Below are positions 1-6,739 of a stretch of DNA of 33,683 nt, piece after piece (positions within the stretch are counted from its first letter, which is position 1; every line of letters begins with the position of its first letter). Position numbers and translations under genes: made by a program. This DNA comes from a virus. The stretch is taken from positions 1-33,683 of the IMG/VR virus record IMGVR_UViG_3300035698_035282; one strand, written 5' to 3'. The notes under the pieces are model-generated. The model had not been told where the DNA came from. It saw only the letters and a list, made by a program, of their open reading frames with translations, and did no database searches.

Positions 1-312
1 ATGAGCGATATAGAAATTGAAATTGAAGCAGCAGTTGAGTTTTCCTTGGAGTGCAATGACTGCGATGCAGAATTAGAAGGTTCTCATATGAACCGTAGCG
101 GCTACCATACTGTATATGCTGAGCCGTGTGAGGCTTGTCAAGAAAAAGCTATTGAAAAGGCTATTTTCGACGCTATGGATGATATATGTTGCTCTGAGTG
201 CGGCTCAAAATTGTCCGGTTGGGTTGATGGCACTAACTGTGTGCATGTTGATACATGTGAGACTTGTCAACAAAACGCTATTGAAGAAGCTTTAAAAAAA
301 GAACGGGCTTAG
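1..312 (+). CDS. Small protein with two tandem zinc-ribbon repeats
   Basis: 103 aa, starting with the ATG at the first base of the window, so the upstream context and ribosome-binding site cannot be seen and a longer N-terminus is possible. Two similar halves each contain two CxxC pairs: Cys18/21 with Cys43/46, and Cys64/67 with Cys86/89. Each half ends in a helix of the type CQxxAIExA, which indicates an internal duplication of a zinc-ribbon module. No catalytic motif is visible. Such small ribbons usually bind nucleic acid or protein, but the role here is unknown. Confidence 0.75.
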   Translation: MSDIEIEIEAAVEFSLECNDCDAELEGSHMNRSGYHTVYAEPCEACQEKAIEKAIFDAMDDICCSECGSKLSGWVDGTNCVHVDTCETCQQNAIEEALKKERA

Positions 313-335
313 TTAGCATGTACATAGGGGTTGAT

Positions 336-629
336 ATGATAGTCAAGGCTGCAATAAAAGATGCGGATGGAAACATTCATGACGTTCCTCAACCGGGACG
401 GCATTCAGATGTTTTCTTTCCTAATTCTGTTGTCCGTCAGGGCGATAAAAATAGCGTTCAGGGATTTGTAGATGAGGCTGGAAAGTTCTATAATAGAGAA
501 GATGCAGCAGAACAAGCAGTAGATTGCGGTCAGCAATTCTACTGCTCTTCCCCCGTGGATTCAGCAAAACGGTTTGTATGTGAAGCCCCAACTTTACCTT
601 TTGCATTAGTGTCGGAAGATTTGTGGTAA
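336..629 (+). CDS. Conserved phage hypothetical protein (GFVD...NREDAAEQA type)
   Basis: 97 aa. An in-frame ATG lies at 318, but the ATG at 336 has AGGGG six bases upstream and is preferred. The pattern is an opening strand (KAAIKDADGNIH), a PGRHSDVF segment, then GFVDEAGKFYNREDAAEQA and GQ. This is typical of a small family common in phages and bacteria with no assigned function. The stop is followed one base later by the next ATG, so the two genes are probably translationally coupled. Family resemblance is from memory of the motif, not a search. Confidence 0.7.
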   Translation: MIVKAAIKDADGNIHDVPQPGRHSDVFFPNSVVRQGDKNSVQGFVDEAGKFYNREDAAEQAVDCGQQFYCSSPVDSAKRFVCEAPTLPFALVSEDLW

Positions 630-630
630 A

Positions 631-1002
631 ATGGAAACTAATAAACAAAAATCAAAGCGACTCCGAAAGGAGTTTAATACAGCCTGTCGAGAACGGGATG
701 GAAATCAGTGTGTCTTTTGTGTAGATACTCCATTAGATGATGTTAGGGTTATACATCGAGATAGTCCAGCAAAGCCTTCAACTATAGCTGTTCATCATAT
801 TACAGACCGCCACGAAATGCCTAATGGTGGATATGCAGAAGAAAATGGTATGTGTCTTTGTGACGCACATCATGAATTAGCAGAAGTATTTCATGTGTCA
901 AAAGGGGAAAAATGGACCGAGGGTATGCACCCTGATGATTTATATAAATTAATAGGTTCATCTAAAGAAATAGCTCTCAAAGCTTGCGAAAATTTAAAAT
1001 AA
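631..1002 (+). CDS. HNH endonuclease
   Basis: 123 aa. Basic N-terminal helix (about residues 3-20), then CVFC, then HHITDRHEMPNGGYAEENG, then CLCDAHHELAE. The two Cys pairs would hold a structural zinc and HH...N...H forms the beta-beta-alpha metal site expected of HNH nucleases. It would cut DNA with a divalent metal. It follows gene 336-629 with a one-base gap, so it is in an operon rather than isolated. Its short compact form resembles phage HNH proteins used in packaging or as free-standing homing enzymes, and the sequence does not decide which. Confidence 0.82.
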   Translation: METNKQKSKRLRKEFNTACRERDGNQCVFCVDTPLDDVRVIHRDSPAKPSTIAVHHITDRHEMPNGGYAEENGMCLCDAHHELAEVFHVSKGEKWTEGMHPDDLYKLIGSSKEIALKACENLK

Positions 1003-1009
1003 AACACAT

Positions 1010-1082
1010 GCTCCCGTAGCTCAATGGATAGAGCAACACTCTTCTAAAGTGTAGGTTAGAAGTTCGAGTCTTCTCGGGAGTG
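1010..1082 (+). tRNA. tRNA-Arg (anticodon UCU)
   Basis: Complete cloverleaf: acceptor 1010-1016/1075-1081 with one G-U, D-stem GCTC/GAGC, anticodon stem ACACT/AGTGT with the 7-nt loop CTTCTAA (UCU at 1043-1045), T-arm with TTCGAGT, and discriminator G at 1082. CCA is not encoded. Starts 8 bases after the HNH stop. Confidence 0.95.
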
Positions 1083-1097
1083 TTTCAATTTCATAAA

Positions 1098-1140
1098 ATA
1101 ATTGCCTTCTAACTACTATATAGTGTTAGAAGGCAATTAT
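1098..1140 (+). promoter_or_regulatory. 16-bp perfect hairpin covering the start of the HNH gene at 1139
   Basis: Arms 1098-1113 and 1125-1140 are perfect reverse complements, with an 11-nt loop (1114-1124). The 3' arm runs into the first two bases of the downstream ATG (1139-1141), and no T-run follows, so this is not an ordinary terminator. In a transcript reading through the tRNA, the start codon would be paired. The loop contains TATATA, so a transcript starting nearby would lack the 5' arm. This recalls the hairpin control of T4 homing endonucleases; the regulatory role is inference. Confidence 0.6.
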
Positions 1141-1549
1141 GAAACACTGTAAAAAATGCGATAGACATCTTGACCTTTCTCGATTTTCTAAGAACAAATC
1201 AAAGAAAGATGGTTTACAGACAATTTGTAAAGACTGTAGAAAGGTTTACTGGGATAAACACTACAAGGAAAATAAGAGTTATTATGTTAACAAAGCTGTA
1301 GACCAAAGAAAAAAAGTTAGAAAATGGTTTAAAGTTTATAAAAGTAATTTGAAATGTGAAGTTTGTGGGGAAAGTGCGACGTGTTGCCTTGACTTTCATC
1401 ACAAAGACCCCTCCAATAAGGATGTTAATATTGGAAGGGCAATCAGTCTTTATACAGTGAAAAAATTACAAAAAGAAATAGATAAATGCAAGGTTTTATG
1501 TTCTAACTGTCACAGGAAATTACATGCTAATCTTATAACACTTCTTTAA
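1139..1549 (+). CDS. Free-standing HNH homing-type endonuclease with N-terminal zinc ribbon
   Basis: 136 aa. N-terminal ribbon CKKC...CKDC (about residues 4-32) followed by a lysine- and tyrosine-rich linker. A C-terminal HNH nuclease follows: CEVCG, LDFHHKDP (catalytic His region), then VLCSNCHRKLH. This layout is widespread among phage homing endonucleases that sit between genes. It lies between tRNA-Arg genes in a tRNA cluster, a typical insertion site. There is no Shine-Dalgarno; the ATG sits at the edge of a perfect 16-bp hairpin (1098-1140) that could silence translation. Confidence 0.85.
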   Translation: MKHCKKCDRHLDLSRFSKNKSKKDGLQTICKDCRKVYWDKHYKENKSYYVNKAVDQRKKVRKWFKVYKSNLKCEVCGESATCCLDFHHKDPSNKDVNIGRAISLYTVKKLQKEIDKCKVLCSNCHRKLHANLITLL

Positions 1550-1574
1550 TTCTAAGTTTTCAATTTTTATACAC

Positions 1575-1650
1575 GCCCGCATAACTCAATTGGACAGAGT
1601 GCCAGTTTTCTAAACTGGGTAATGTGTAGGTTCGAGTCCTACTGTGGGTA
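1575..1650 (+). tRNA. tRNA-Arg (anticodon UCU), second copy
   Basis: Acceptor 1575-1581/1643-1649, D-stem ACTC/GAGT, anticodon stem CCAGT/ACTGG with loop TTTCTAA (UCU at 1609-1611), T-loop TTCGAGT, discriminator A at 1650, no CCA. Acceptor and D-arm are nearly identical to the next tRNA at 1675, which suggests local duplication with anticodon change. Confidence 0.93.
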
Positions 1651-1674
1651 TTTCTTTGTATTATTCTCTAACAA

Positions 1675-1748
1675 GCCCGCATAACTCAAATGGACAGAGT
1701 ACCACCTTGCGAAGGTGGAAGTTGTAGGTTCGAGTCCTACTGTGGGTA
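1675..1748 (+). tRNA. tRNA-Arg (anticodon GCG)
   Basis: Acceptor GCCCGCA at 1675-1681 pairs with 1741-1747; anticodon stem CCACC/GGTGG with loop TTGCGAA gives GCG at 1709-1711; T-loop TTCGAGT; discriminator A at 1748. Shares acceptor, D-arm and T-arm with the UCU tRNA at 1575, so they look like diverged duplicates. Confidence 0.92.
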
Positions 1749-1795
1749 TTTAAAAATTTTATATTTGCTATTTATAAATTTTATGATATCCTTTC

Positions 1796-2284
1796 ATGGT
1801 TTATATTTTTAAGGATAGTAAAGACAAAGCGGACAAAGACGAAATCATATTCATGGAGCAGTTTGCAAAGAGGTTTCCAGAAGGAACTGAATGGCGAGAT
1901 ACAGGCCGTCAAGAAGACCAATATGAAAGTAAAGATAAAGTAGTTACTTTCCCTGATGGAACAGAACTATATCTCCAACTTAAACATGATGAAAAATCCA
2001 TAGTGACAGGTAACCTTTTTCTTGAGTTATTGAGCGATAAGGAAAGATGCACAAAGGGATGTATTGAATCATGTAAAGTTGAGAATATGCTCTATTATAA
2101 TTTGGAAGCTAATGAAATCTATTGGTTTACACAAGAAAAGCTATGGAATTTTATTAAAACAGAAGGTCATAGGTATCAATGTAGAGATGTGAAAAATAGA
2201 GGTTATACCACCCATGGCATGATTGTTTCTAAACAGGATTTAATTCCTGTAATGGAAGGCCAAAGGATTAGGAAAATTATATGA
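1796..2284 (+). CDS. Putative PD-(D/E)XK-like nuclease
   Basis: 162 aa. Residues about 38-78 read as a beta-hairpin with an acidic residue, then LYLQLKHDE (a QxK variant of the ExK motif), then TGNLFLEL, whose Glu is often conserved in this fold. This matches small restriction-like nucleases found in phages, but the assignment rests on motif spacing only. Cysteines near 96-104 may bind metal. No Shine-Dalgarno precedes the ATG; a TATGAT lies 8 bases upstream, so the RNA may be leaderless. The stop overlaps the next start by 4 bases (ATGA). Confidence 0.5.
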   Translation: MVYIFKDSKDKADKDEIIFMEQFAKRFPEGTEWRDTGRQEDQYESKDKVVTFPDGTELYLQLKHDEKSIVTGNLFLELLSDKERCTKGCIESCKVENMLYYNLEANEIYWFTQEKLWNFIKTEGHRYQCRDVKNRGYTTHGMIVSKQDLIPVMEGQRIRKII

Positions 2285-2676
2285 GTACAAAAGAATCGAA
2301 GAAGACCATCATGTTTGATTTAGATGGTACAGTAGCGGATTACAGTGGTGGTTGGAGCATTCACGGAGAGTTCCCCGGAGAACCTTTTCCTGACTCTGTA
2401 GCTGCAATAAAGAAATTAAAGGATGCTGATTATATTATTGGCATATACACAACTCGACCAAATGAGCTTGTGGAAAAATGGTTGGATAAATATGAGTTGA
2501 CAGAATATGTCGATTTCATCAATGACAATCCACATCAACCAGAAGGCGCAAGTCATAAACCAATAGCTCATTCATATATTGACGATAGGGCCATTCGTTT
2601 TGATGGGACTAACATGGGTGAAATTGTTGAGTCGATTATGAACGGTGGATTTGAGCCGTGGCAAAAACAAAAGTAA
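2281..2676 (+). CDS. HAD-superfamily phosphatase (5'-nucleotidase or polynucleotide phosphatase-like)
   Basis: 131 aa. Motif I FDLDGT at about residues 12-17 supplies the nucleophilic Asp and the acid/base Asp. TTRP near residue 58 is motif II (Thr), and SYIDDRAIRF near 97-106 is the motif IV acidic pair. There is no large cap domain, as in small phage HAD enzymes that act on nucleotides or nucleic-acid ends. The gene is coupled to the upstream nuclease-like gene by an ATGA overlap, which would fit nucleic-acid processing. The substrate cannot be read from sequence. Confidence 0.8.
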   Translation: MSTKESKKTIMFDLDGTVADYSGGWSIHGEFPGEPFPDSVAAIKKLKDADYIIGIYTTRPNELVEKWLDKYELTEYVDFINDNPHQPEGASHKPIAHSYIDDRAIRFDGTNMGEIVESIMNGGFEPWQKQK

Positions 2677-2705
2677 ATTGTTATAAACTTTCTGATTCAG
2701 TATAC

Positions 2706-2780
2706 GCCCCCATAACTCAATTGGAATAGAGTACCAGTTTTCGAAGCTGGAAGTTGAAAGTTCGAGTCTTTCTGGGGGTA
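2706..2780 (+). tRNA. tRNA-Arg (anticodon UCG)
   Basis: Acceptor 2706-2712/2773-2779, anticodon stem CCAGT/GCTGG with one T-G pair, loop TTTCGAA with UCG at 2741-2743, T-loop TTCGAGT, discriminator A at 2780. The body resembles the Arg tRNAs at 1575 and 1675. This is the fourth Arg tRNA in 1.8 kb. Confidence 0.92.
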
Positions 2781-2827
2781 TTTAAAAAATTAATATATTT
2801 CTTACTATTATAATTTGTCTTTAAAAT

Positions 2828-2835
2828 TATAAATA
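2828..2835 (+). promoter_or_regulatory. T4-late-like promoter octamer TATAAATA
   Basis: Exact match to the T4 late -10 element, in the gap after the tRNA-Arg and 10 bases before the ATG at 2846. The AAGGA before that ATG partly overlaps the octamer, so this may be used as promoter or as ribosome-binding context, not both. The same class, with C or A/T changes, recurs at 5906 (minus), 15938, 19640, 26493, 28530 and 29548 (minus). Confidence 0.4.
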
Positions 2836-2845
2836 AGGAACACAT

Positions 2846-3223
2846 ATGAATCGTGACGAATATTTAGAAAATGCGTTAGAGCAGTGGAGATTGTGGGGGC
2901 CAGAAAAAATATCTTGTGAGCAAATCAAACCAATTATGGAATTAATGTTGTATCATACCAAAACAGCAATCAGTGGGGGCGGCGTTAGAGAGCTTCGTCA
3001 AGAAGAGGAGATTAGAATTGGTATAAGAAGATTTTTTGTTGCATGTAGAAAACGATATATGGAGTTAAACAATGTCGAAGAAAGATTGTTTCAGGCGTTG
3101 GAGCAGGCTGAGCGGTACATGACAGAGAAGGGTGTCTCTCACGAGTATCCTGTTATGATTGACGCTCGTTCTGCATTGAAAGCATATAAAGATAATAAAG
3201 AAAAAGCAGATGACTTGGGATAA
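2846..3223 (+). CDS. Hypothetical protein, helical
   Basis: 125 aa with an AAGGA about 6 bases before the ATG. Mostly predicted helix, with an N-terminal ENALEQWRLWG segment and a C-terminal amphipathic stretch (EERLFQALEQAERYM). No signal peptide, membrane segment or catalytic motif is visible. It overlaps the next gene by 14 bases, so the two are probably co-translated. No family is recognised. Confidence 0.7.
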   Translation: MNRDEYLENALEQWRLWGPEKISCEQIKPIMELMLYHTKTAISGGGVRELRQEEEIRIGIRRFFVACRKRYMELNNVEERLFQALEQAERYMTEKGVSHEYPVMIDARSALKAYKDNKEKADDLG

Positions 3224-3545
3224 AGTTTACGAGACAATTGACAGCTTTGCTTTGTTAGGTGAAAATTGGGACAGTTATGGTGCTGGGCATTTACCTAAAG
3301 AGTTCTTAGAAAAATGTAAACCAATTGTAAAACAATTGGAATTTATGGAGCCGCCTTTTGCCGCTCCATATTGTGGAGGATTTCAAATAGAATGGCATTT
3401 AGATGACTGCTACTTAGAAATATCTTTTGATAAACACACTGATGAAATTCTATTCTTAAAAGAAGTTAATCAAAAATTCACAACCCGCAAATTCACTTTT
3501 GAAACCTTTGATGTTGAAAAAGTGAAATATTATATATTAAAATAA
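3210..3545 (+). CDS. Conserved hypothetical protein of the GENWDSYGA / GGFQIEWH type
   Basis: 111 aa. Two conserved blocks are visible: LGENWDSYGAGHLP near residues 16-29 and GGFQIEWHLDDCYLEISFD near 49-67. This pairing is familiar from a widespread family of small bacterial and phage proteins with no established activity. It overlaps the 3' end of the preceding gene by 14 bases and ends immediately before tRNA-Gln. Family membership is recalled from the motif pattern. Confidence 0.7.
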   Translation: MTWDKVYETIDSFALLGENWDSYGAGHLPKEFLEKCKPIVKQLEFMEPPFAAPYCGGFQIEWHLDDCYLEISFDKHTDEILFLKEVNQKFTTRKFTFETFDVEKVKYYILK

Positions 3546-3617
3546 AACCCTATGGTGTAATGGCAGGCACGTATCGCTTTGGACGATAAGGATAAGGTTC
3601 GATTCCTTATAGGGTTG
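3546..3617 (+). tRNA. tRNA-Gln (anticodon UUG)
   Basis: Acceptor AACCCTA (3546-3552) pairs with TAGGGTT (3610-3616). D-arm TGGTGTAATGGCA is typical of Gln tRNAs, the anticodon stem TATCG/CGATA encloses CTTTGGA (UUG at 3579-3581), and the discriminator is G at 3617. It begins in the stop codon region of the preceding gene. Confidence 0.94.
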
Positions 3618-3671
3618 TAGATTTAATTAGAACAAACGATAATTTTATTTTTATGTTAACTATATAATAAT

Positions 3672-4367
3672 ATGGGAAGAAAAAAAACAAGTATAATTTG
3701 GAGTGTTTCAAAAGAAGTCTTAGAAGATTTGGTAAAAAACTCAGACACTATGACAGGTGTTTTAGCCTATTTTGGTTTTCAGAATAAAGGTGGAAATAAT
3801 AAAACTTTAAAGAAACGACTAAATGAAGAGGGTATTGATTTTTCTAAATATTCTAAAAATTATGGTGTTGGAAGAATTGGACCATTAATTCCATTAGAAA
3901 AAATATTAGTAGAAAATAGTTCTTATAATCGAAGTCATTTAAAAAAAAGATTAATTAAAAATGACATGATAGAGGAAAAGTGTAGTAAATGTGGTCTTCA
4001 AGATAAGTGGTGTGGAGAATCATTAGTATTAATACTCGACCATGTTAATGGAATTTGTAATGATAATAGAATTGATAATTTAAGATTACTTTGTCCTAAT
4101 TGTAATAGTCAAACAAGTACCTTTGCAGGTAGAAACATAAACCATAAGAAGAATAAGTGTTTTTGTGGGAAAATAATTGGAAAAAAATCAAAATTATGTC
4201 GTAAATGCGAAGCCAAAAATCGTCGCCGTGTAGTTCGTCCTTTAGAAGATAAATTAAAACGAGAAATAGAAACTGATACTTGGGTTAATTTGGGAAAAAA
4301 GTATGGAGTAAGTGGCAATACCGTGAGAAAGTGGGCAGTAGATTATGGCCTGATTAGGAGAAAATAA
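3672..4367 (+). CDS. HNH homing-type endonuclease with C-terminal zinc ribbon and HTH
   Basis: 231 aa. N-terminal helices (residues 10-60) with repeated KKRL motifs, likely DNA-binding. The HNH nuclease core spans about 95-145: CSKCG, LILDHVNGICNDNRIDNLRLLCPNC, where Asp-His and the two Asn are diagnostic. A further CFCG...CRKC ribbon follows near 161-176, and a C-terminal helix-turn-helix WVNLGKKYGVSGNTVRKWAVDYGL. This is the common phage design in which extra modules give site specificity. No Shine-Dalgarno is present; TATAAT lies just upstream of the ATG. Located next to tRNA-Gln. Confidence 0.88.
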   Translation: MGRKKTSIIWSVSKEVLEDLVKNSDTMTGVLAYFGFQNKGGNNKTLKKRLNEEGIDFSKYSKNYGVGRIGPLIPLEKILVENSSYNRSHLKKRLIKNDMIEEKCSKCGLQDKWCGESLVLILDHVNGICNDNRIDNLRLLCPNCNSQTSTFAGRNINHKKNKCFCGKIIGKKSKLCRKCEAKNRRRVVRPLEDKLKREIETDTWVNLGKKYGVSGNTVRKWAVDYGLIRRK

Positions 4368-4474
4368 TGATACCTGATTTTACACCAGTGATAGTAATAG
4401 CGGTAGCCGGAATGGTCTCAATGGCAGCGTGGGTTGTATATGGAATATATTGCCTAGGTTGTTTCATATTTTAA
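4367..4474 (+). CDS. Tiny membrane protein (35 aa)
   Basis: 35 aa: one hydrophobic helix from about residue 7 to the C-terminus, with Cys-Leu-Gly-Cys near the end. The ATG has AGGAG at 4357-4361 with ideal spacing and overlaps the preceding stop by one base (TAATG), which supports real translation. Function unknown; small single-helix proteins are frequent in phage accessory regions and can act on the host membrane. Confidence 0.6.
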   Translation: MIPDFTPVIVIAVAGMVSMAAWVVYGIYCLGCFIF

Positions 4475-4486
4475 GTGAGAGGTCTT

Positions 4487-4687
4487 ATGAAAGAACAAAC
4501 CCCAGAAGAATGTCGTAAATTCCTTCTTGAATTAAATGAAAAGAAAGATGGAATAGTAGCCAAAGCAAATGCTAATATAGCTGAACGGTTAGGCACAACA
4601 GAAGAAATCGCAACTACGTTAGTTCTTGTTGTTTTATCAGAATACGGAAAGTTTTTAAATGTATTTGATAAAACAGAAGAAAAATGA
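4487..4687 (+). CDS. Small hypothetical protein
   Basis: 66 aa. A GTG at 4475 is in frame, but GAGAGG followed by the ATG at 4487 is the better start. It is charged and helical (ECRKFLLELNEKKDG), then an alanine-rich segment and a short hydrophobic stretch (ATTLVLVVLSEYGKFL) too broken for a clear membrane anchor. No family recognised. It ends 8 bases before the interrupted tRNA. Confidence 0.6.
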   Translation: MKEQTPEECRKFLLELNEKKDGIVAKANANIAERLGTTEEIATTLVLVVLSEYGKFLNVFDKTEEK

Positions 4688-4695
4688 TAAAATAC

Positions 4696-4791
4696 AGTCC
4701 GTTAGCTCAGATGGATAGAGCGTCTGCTTTAAGAATGAGAGAATTCTAAGAAACACGCAGAAAGTCACTGGTTCGAATCCAGTACGGATTA
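4696..4791 (+). tRNA. tRNA with a 22-nt insertion in the anticodon loop, probably Val (UAC)
   Basis: All arms are canonical: acceptor 4696-4702/4784-4790, D-stem GCTC/GAGC, anticodon stem TCTGC (4723-4727)/GCAGA (4757-4761), 5-nt variable loop AAGTC, T-stem ACTGG/CCAGT with TTCGAAT, discriminator A. The anticodon loop (4728-4756) is 29 nt instead of 7. Removing 22 nt (4731-4752 or 4732-4753) leaves TTTACAC, a standard Val(UAC) loop. The insert contains a 5-bp hairpin, AGAAT/ATTCT (4732-4736/4743-4747). Val is inferred; excision of a different stretch would give AAC or UAA. No splicing is demonstrated. Confidence 0.8.
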
Positions 4792-4807
4792 TTTGAAAGG
4801 GAAAAAA

Positions 4808-4927
4808 ATGAGAAAATTAACAAAAGATGAAAAACTTGGTTATAGAGTCATGGCAGGTTTTATTACTTTCATGGTATCTTTAATTGTTCTTGGCATTTCC
4901 TGTGGTCCCAAGCGAAAGAAGTTCTAA
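4808..4927 (+). CDS. Tiny membrane protein (39 aa)
   Basis: 39 aa. Charged N-terminus (MRKLTKDEKLG), one hydrophobic helix at about residues 15-32, and a basic tail (KRKKF). AAAGGG lies about 7 bases before the ATG. It overlaps the 3' end of the convergent glycosyltransferase gene by 48 bases. The helix and start signal make it plausible, but it is short and unsupported by any recognised family. Confidence 0.45.
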   Translation: MRKLTKDEKLGYRVMAGFITFMVSLIVLGISCGPKRKKF

Positions 4928-5893
4928 AGCTTTTTTAGCTGCGTGGTCCCAAGTAAAATTACCGAGAATATCTTCAGAAGCACGTTTCCCTTTTTCCTTA
5001 GCTTCTTCTCTGTTCTCATATACATGTCTCATAAGATGTCTTAGGTGTTTTTCATCTGGGTTTGCCCATTGTCCCATATCATCAGCCATATCTTCCATTG
5101 TATGTTCAATGATATAAGCATTAGAATTATTGGCAAAATCAGTAATAGCACTATATCCTGTAACGATAGTAGGTAATCCACATGCCATTGCTTCGCAAAC
5201 AGGCAACCCCCACCCTTCTGCTCTCGTTGGAAAAACAAACGCATCACAACTTGTGTAAAGCCGTCCTAATGTGTCATGATTAGTTGTGGGGTTTATATAG
5301 ATAATTTTATTATCTTTGAATATCTGTCTGTTGGATTCTAAATTAGCCATGACCAGAGCAACATCGTTATCGTGTTTAAATTCTTCAAGAAAAGCTCTGA
5401 TTAAAACATCTAGATTTTTTCTTTTGTCATAACGTGCTATGCAGAGGAACTTAAACACATCAAACTTTTTTAATGCTTGTTGGGGTTGTCTGGTAGGATT
5501 GAATGTTTCTGGGTCTACTCCTTCTGGGACTACTTTTGCGGAGAGTCCATGATTTTTTAGAACATTTTGTCCCCATGTAGAAGCGGTCCATAGTTCATCG
5601 CCAGTATCTAATCTAGGAATCTTGTCTAAATTGGTTGTTTCAAAAACAGTGTAAGATATTTTTTTTCCTTTGAATCTATCGTCTAAGTAGAAGGCAAGAT
5701 ATGGTGGGAAGGTAAGTAGGATATGAGTATCTGCTTCAAATATATCGTTAAGCCAATCAGCTATAGGTATTTGAAATGGTATATTTGTTGTTGCTAAATT
5801 TGTAATTTTACTTAGACTTTTGAAAAAATTTATAGAATGTGTTGAAAACCCACCCATTGCACCTTCTAAATGTCCGATTCCATGAATATCCAT
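4880..5893 (-). CDS. GT4-type glycosyltransferase (GT-B fold)
   Basis: 337 aa on the minus strand. The N-terminal half contains the glycine-rich GGFSTHS near residue 14, and the C-terminal half has the hallmark EGWGLPVCEAMACGLP (an E-x7-E motif binding the nucleotide sugar), preceded by CIARYDKRKN. It transfers a sugar from a nucleotide donor, possibly to host surface glycan, phage DNA or a phage protein; the acceptor is unknown. There is no Shine-Dalgarno. A CATAAATA octamer lies 12 bases upstream of the ATG on the same strand (5906-5913), suggesting late expression. It is one of only two intact genes on the minus strand. Confidence 0.88.
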   Translation of the reverse strand: MDIHGIGHLEGAMGGFSTHSINFFKSLSKITNLATTNIPFQIPIADWLNDIFEADTHILLTFPPYLAFYLDDRFKGKKISYTVFETTNLDKIPRLDTGDELWTASTWGQNVLKNHGLSAKVVPEGVDPETFNPTRQPQQALKKFDVFKFLCIARYDKRKNLDVLIRAFLEEFKHDNDVALVMANLESNRQIFKDNKIIYINPTTNHDTLGRLYTSCDAFVFPTRAEGWGLPVCEAMACGLPTIVTGYSAITDFANNSNAYIIEHTMEDMADDMGQWANPDEKHLRHLMRHVYENREEAKEKGKRASEDILGNFTWDHAAKKALELLSLGTTGNAKNN

Positions 5894-5905
5894 AACATAA
5901 TAGAG

Positions 5906-5913
5906 TATTTATG
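5906..5913 (-). promoter_or_regulatory. Late-type octamer CATAAATA for the glycosyltransferase gene
   Basis: On the minus strand, CATAAATA ends 12 bases before the ATG at 5893. One mismatch from the T4 late element TATAAATA. An RNA start 6-7 bases downstream would give a leader too short for a Shine-Dalgarno, in line with none being present. Confidence 0.4.
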
Positions 5914-5949
5914 TTCGCAAATTCGGAAACAAGTGTCATATATAATTTT

Positions 5950-6738
5950 ATGAGACGATTAACTTATGAGTATGTTAAAAAATATTTTGAAGACAATAAT
6001 TGTGTATTGTTAGAATCAAAATATATTAACAGTAGATATAAGATGAAATATAAGTGTGAATGTGGTTCTGTTTGGGCCGCTACGTTTAAAGATTTTAAGT
6101 CAGGCAGAAGATGTGGTTGTGGATACGAAAAATCGGCTGAGAAAAAGAGAAGTAAATTTGAAGATGTAAAAGATTTTTTTCAAGAACACAATTGTGTTCT
6201 TTTGGCAAAAAAATATATTAATAGTAAAACCGTAATGAAATATCGTTGTTGTTGCGGAAGAATAACAAAAATATCATTTTCATCATTTAAACTTGGTCGT
6301 CGGTGTAAAGAATGCGGAAGACTAAAAAATTGCGGTTCTGGGAATCCCAGATGGGTTGCTGATAAAAGTAAATCTTTAGAAAGACAACGAATTAGGAAAA
6401 GGTATAGCAGGTTAGTTAGAAATTGTTTGCAATATACAGGTGGTAAAAAAAATTCGAAGACAGAAATATTATTGGGGTATTCTCCACAAAAATTTAGAGA
6501 AACTATTTTTAATCATCCAAATTGGGATGAAGTGAAAAATGGAGTTTGGCACATAGACCATATCTTTCCCTTGAAAGCATTTATGGATTTTGGCATTACT
6601 GATTTGAAAATAATAAATGGACTTGACAACATAAGACCTTTAAGTGCTCATGATAATTTACTTAAAGGACACACTTATGACAAAATAGAGTTCGAGAAAT
6701 GGTTGAATAAAAAAGGGATTATAATAGGAGGAAATTAA
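5950..6738 (+). CDS. HNH homing-type endonuclease with two zinc-finger repeats
   Basis: 262 aa from the ATG at 5950; an ATG at 5911 is in frame, but the extra 13 residues lie outside the repeat pattern. Two repeats of about 50 residues each read (Y/F)VKxxFxxxNCVLLxxKYINS...YxCxCG...FKxGRRCxxCG and are likely treble-clef DNA-binding modules. The C-terminal nuclease core has VWHIDHIFPLKAF, then LDNIRPLSAHDNLLKG (His-Asn-His/Asn). This is a modular homing endonuclease. Its end contains the strong AGGAGG used by the next gene, so the two are coupled. TATAAT sits 3 bases before the start, with no Shine-Dalgarno. Confidence 0.85.
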   Translation: MRRLTYEYVKKYFEDNNCVLLESKYINSRYKMKYKCECGSVWAATFKDFKSGRRCGCGYEKSAEKKRSKFEDVKDFFQEHNCVLLAKKYINSKTVMKYRCCCGRITKISFSSFKLGRRCKECGRLKNCGSGNPRWVADKSKSLERQRIRKRYSRLVRNCLQYTGGKKNSKTEILLGYSPQKFRETIFNHPNWDEVKNGVWHIDHIFPLKAFMDFGITDLKIINGLDNIRPLSAHDNLLKGHTYDKIEFEKWLNKKGIIIGGN

Positions 6739-6739
6739 A

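Noticed and set aside
4696-4791. Reading this tRNA as a class II tRNA-Leu (UAA) with a long variable arm
   Set aside because: The TCTGC/GCAGA anticodon stem, 5-nt variable loop AAGTC and T-arm are in perfect register. Placing the extra bases in the variable arm leaves the anticodon stem unpaired.
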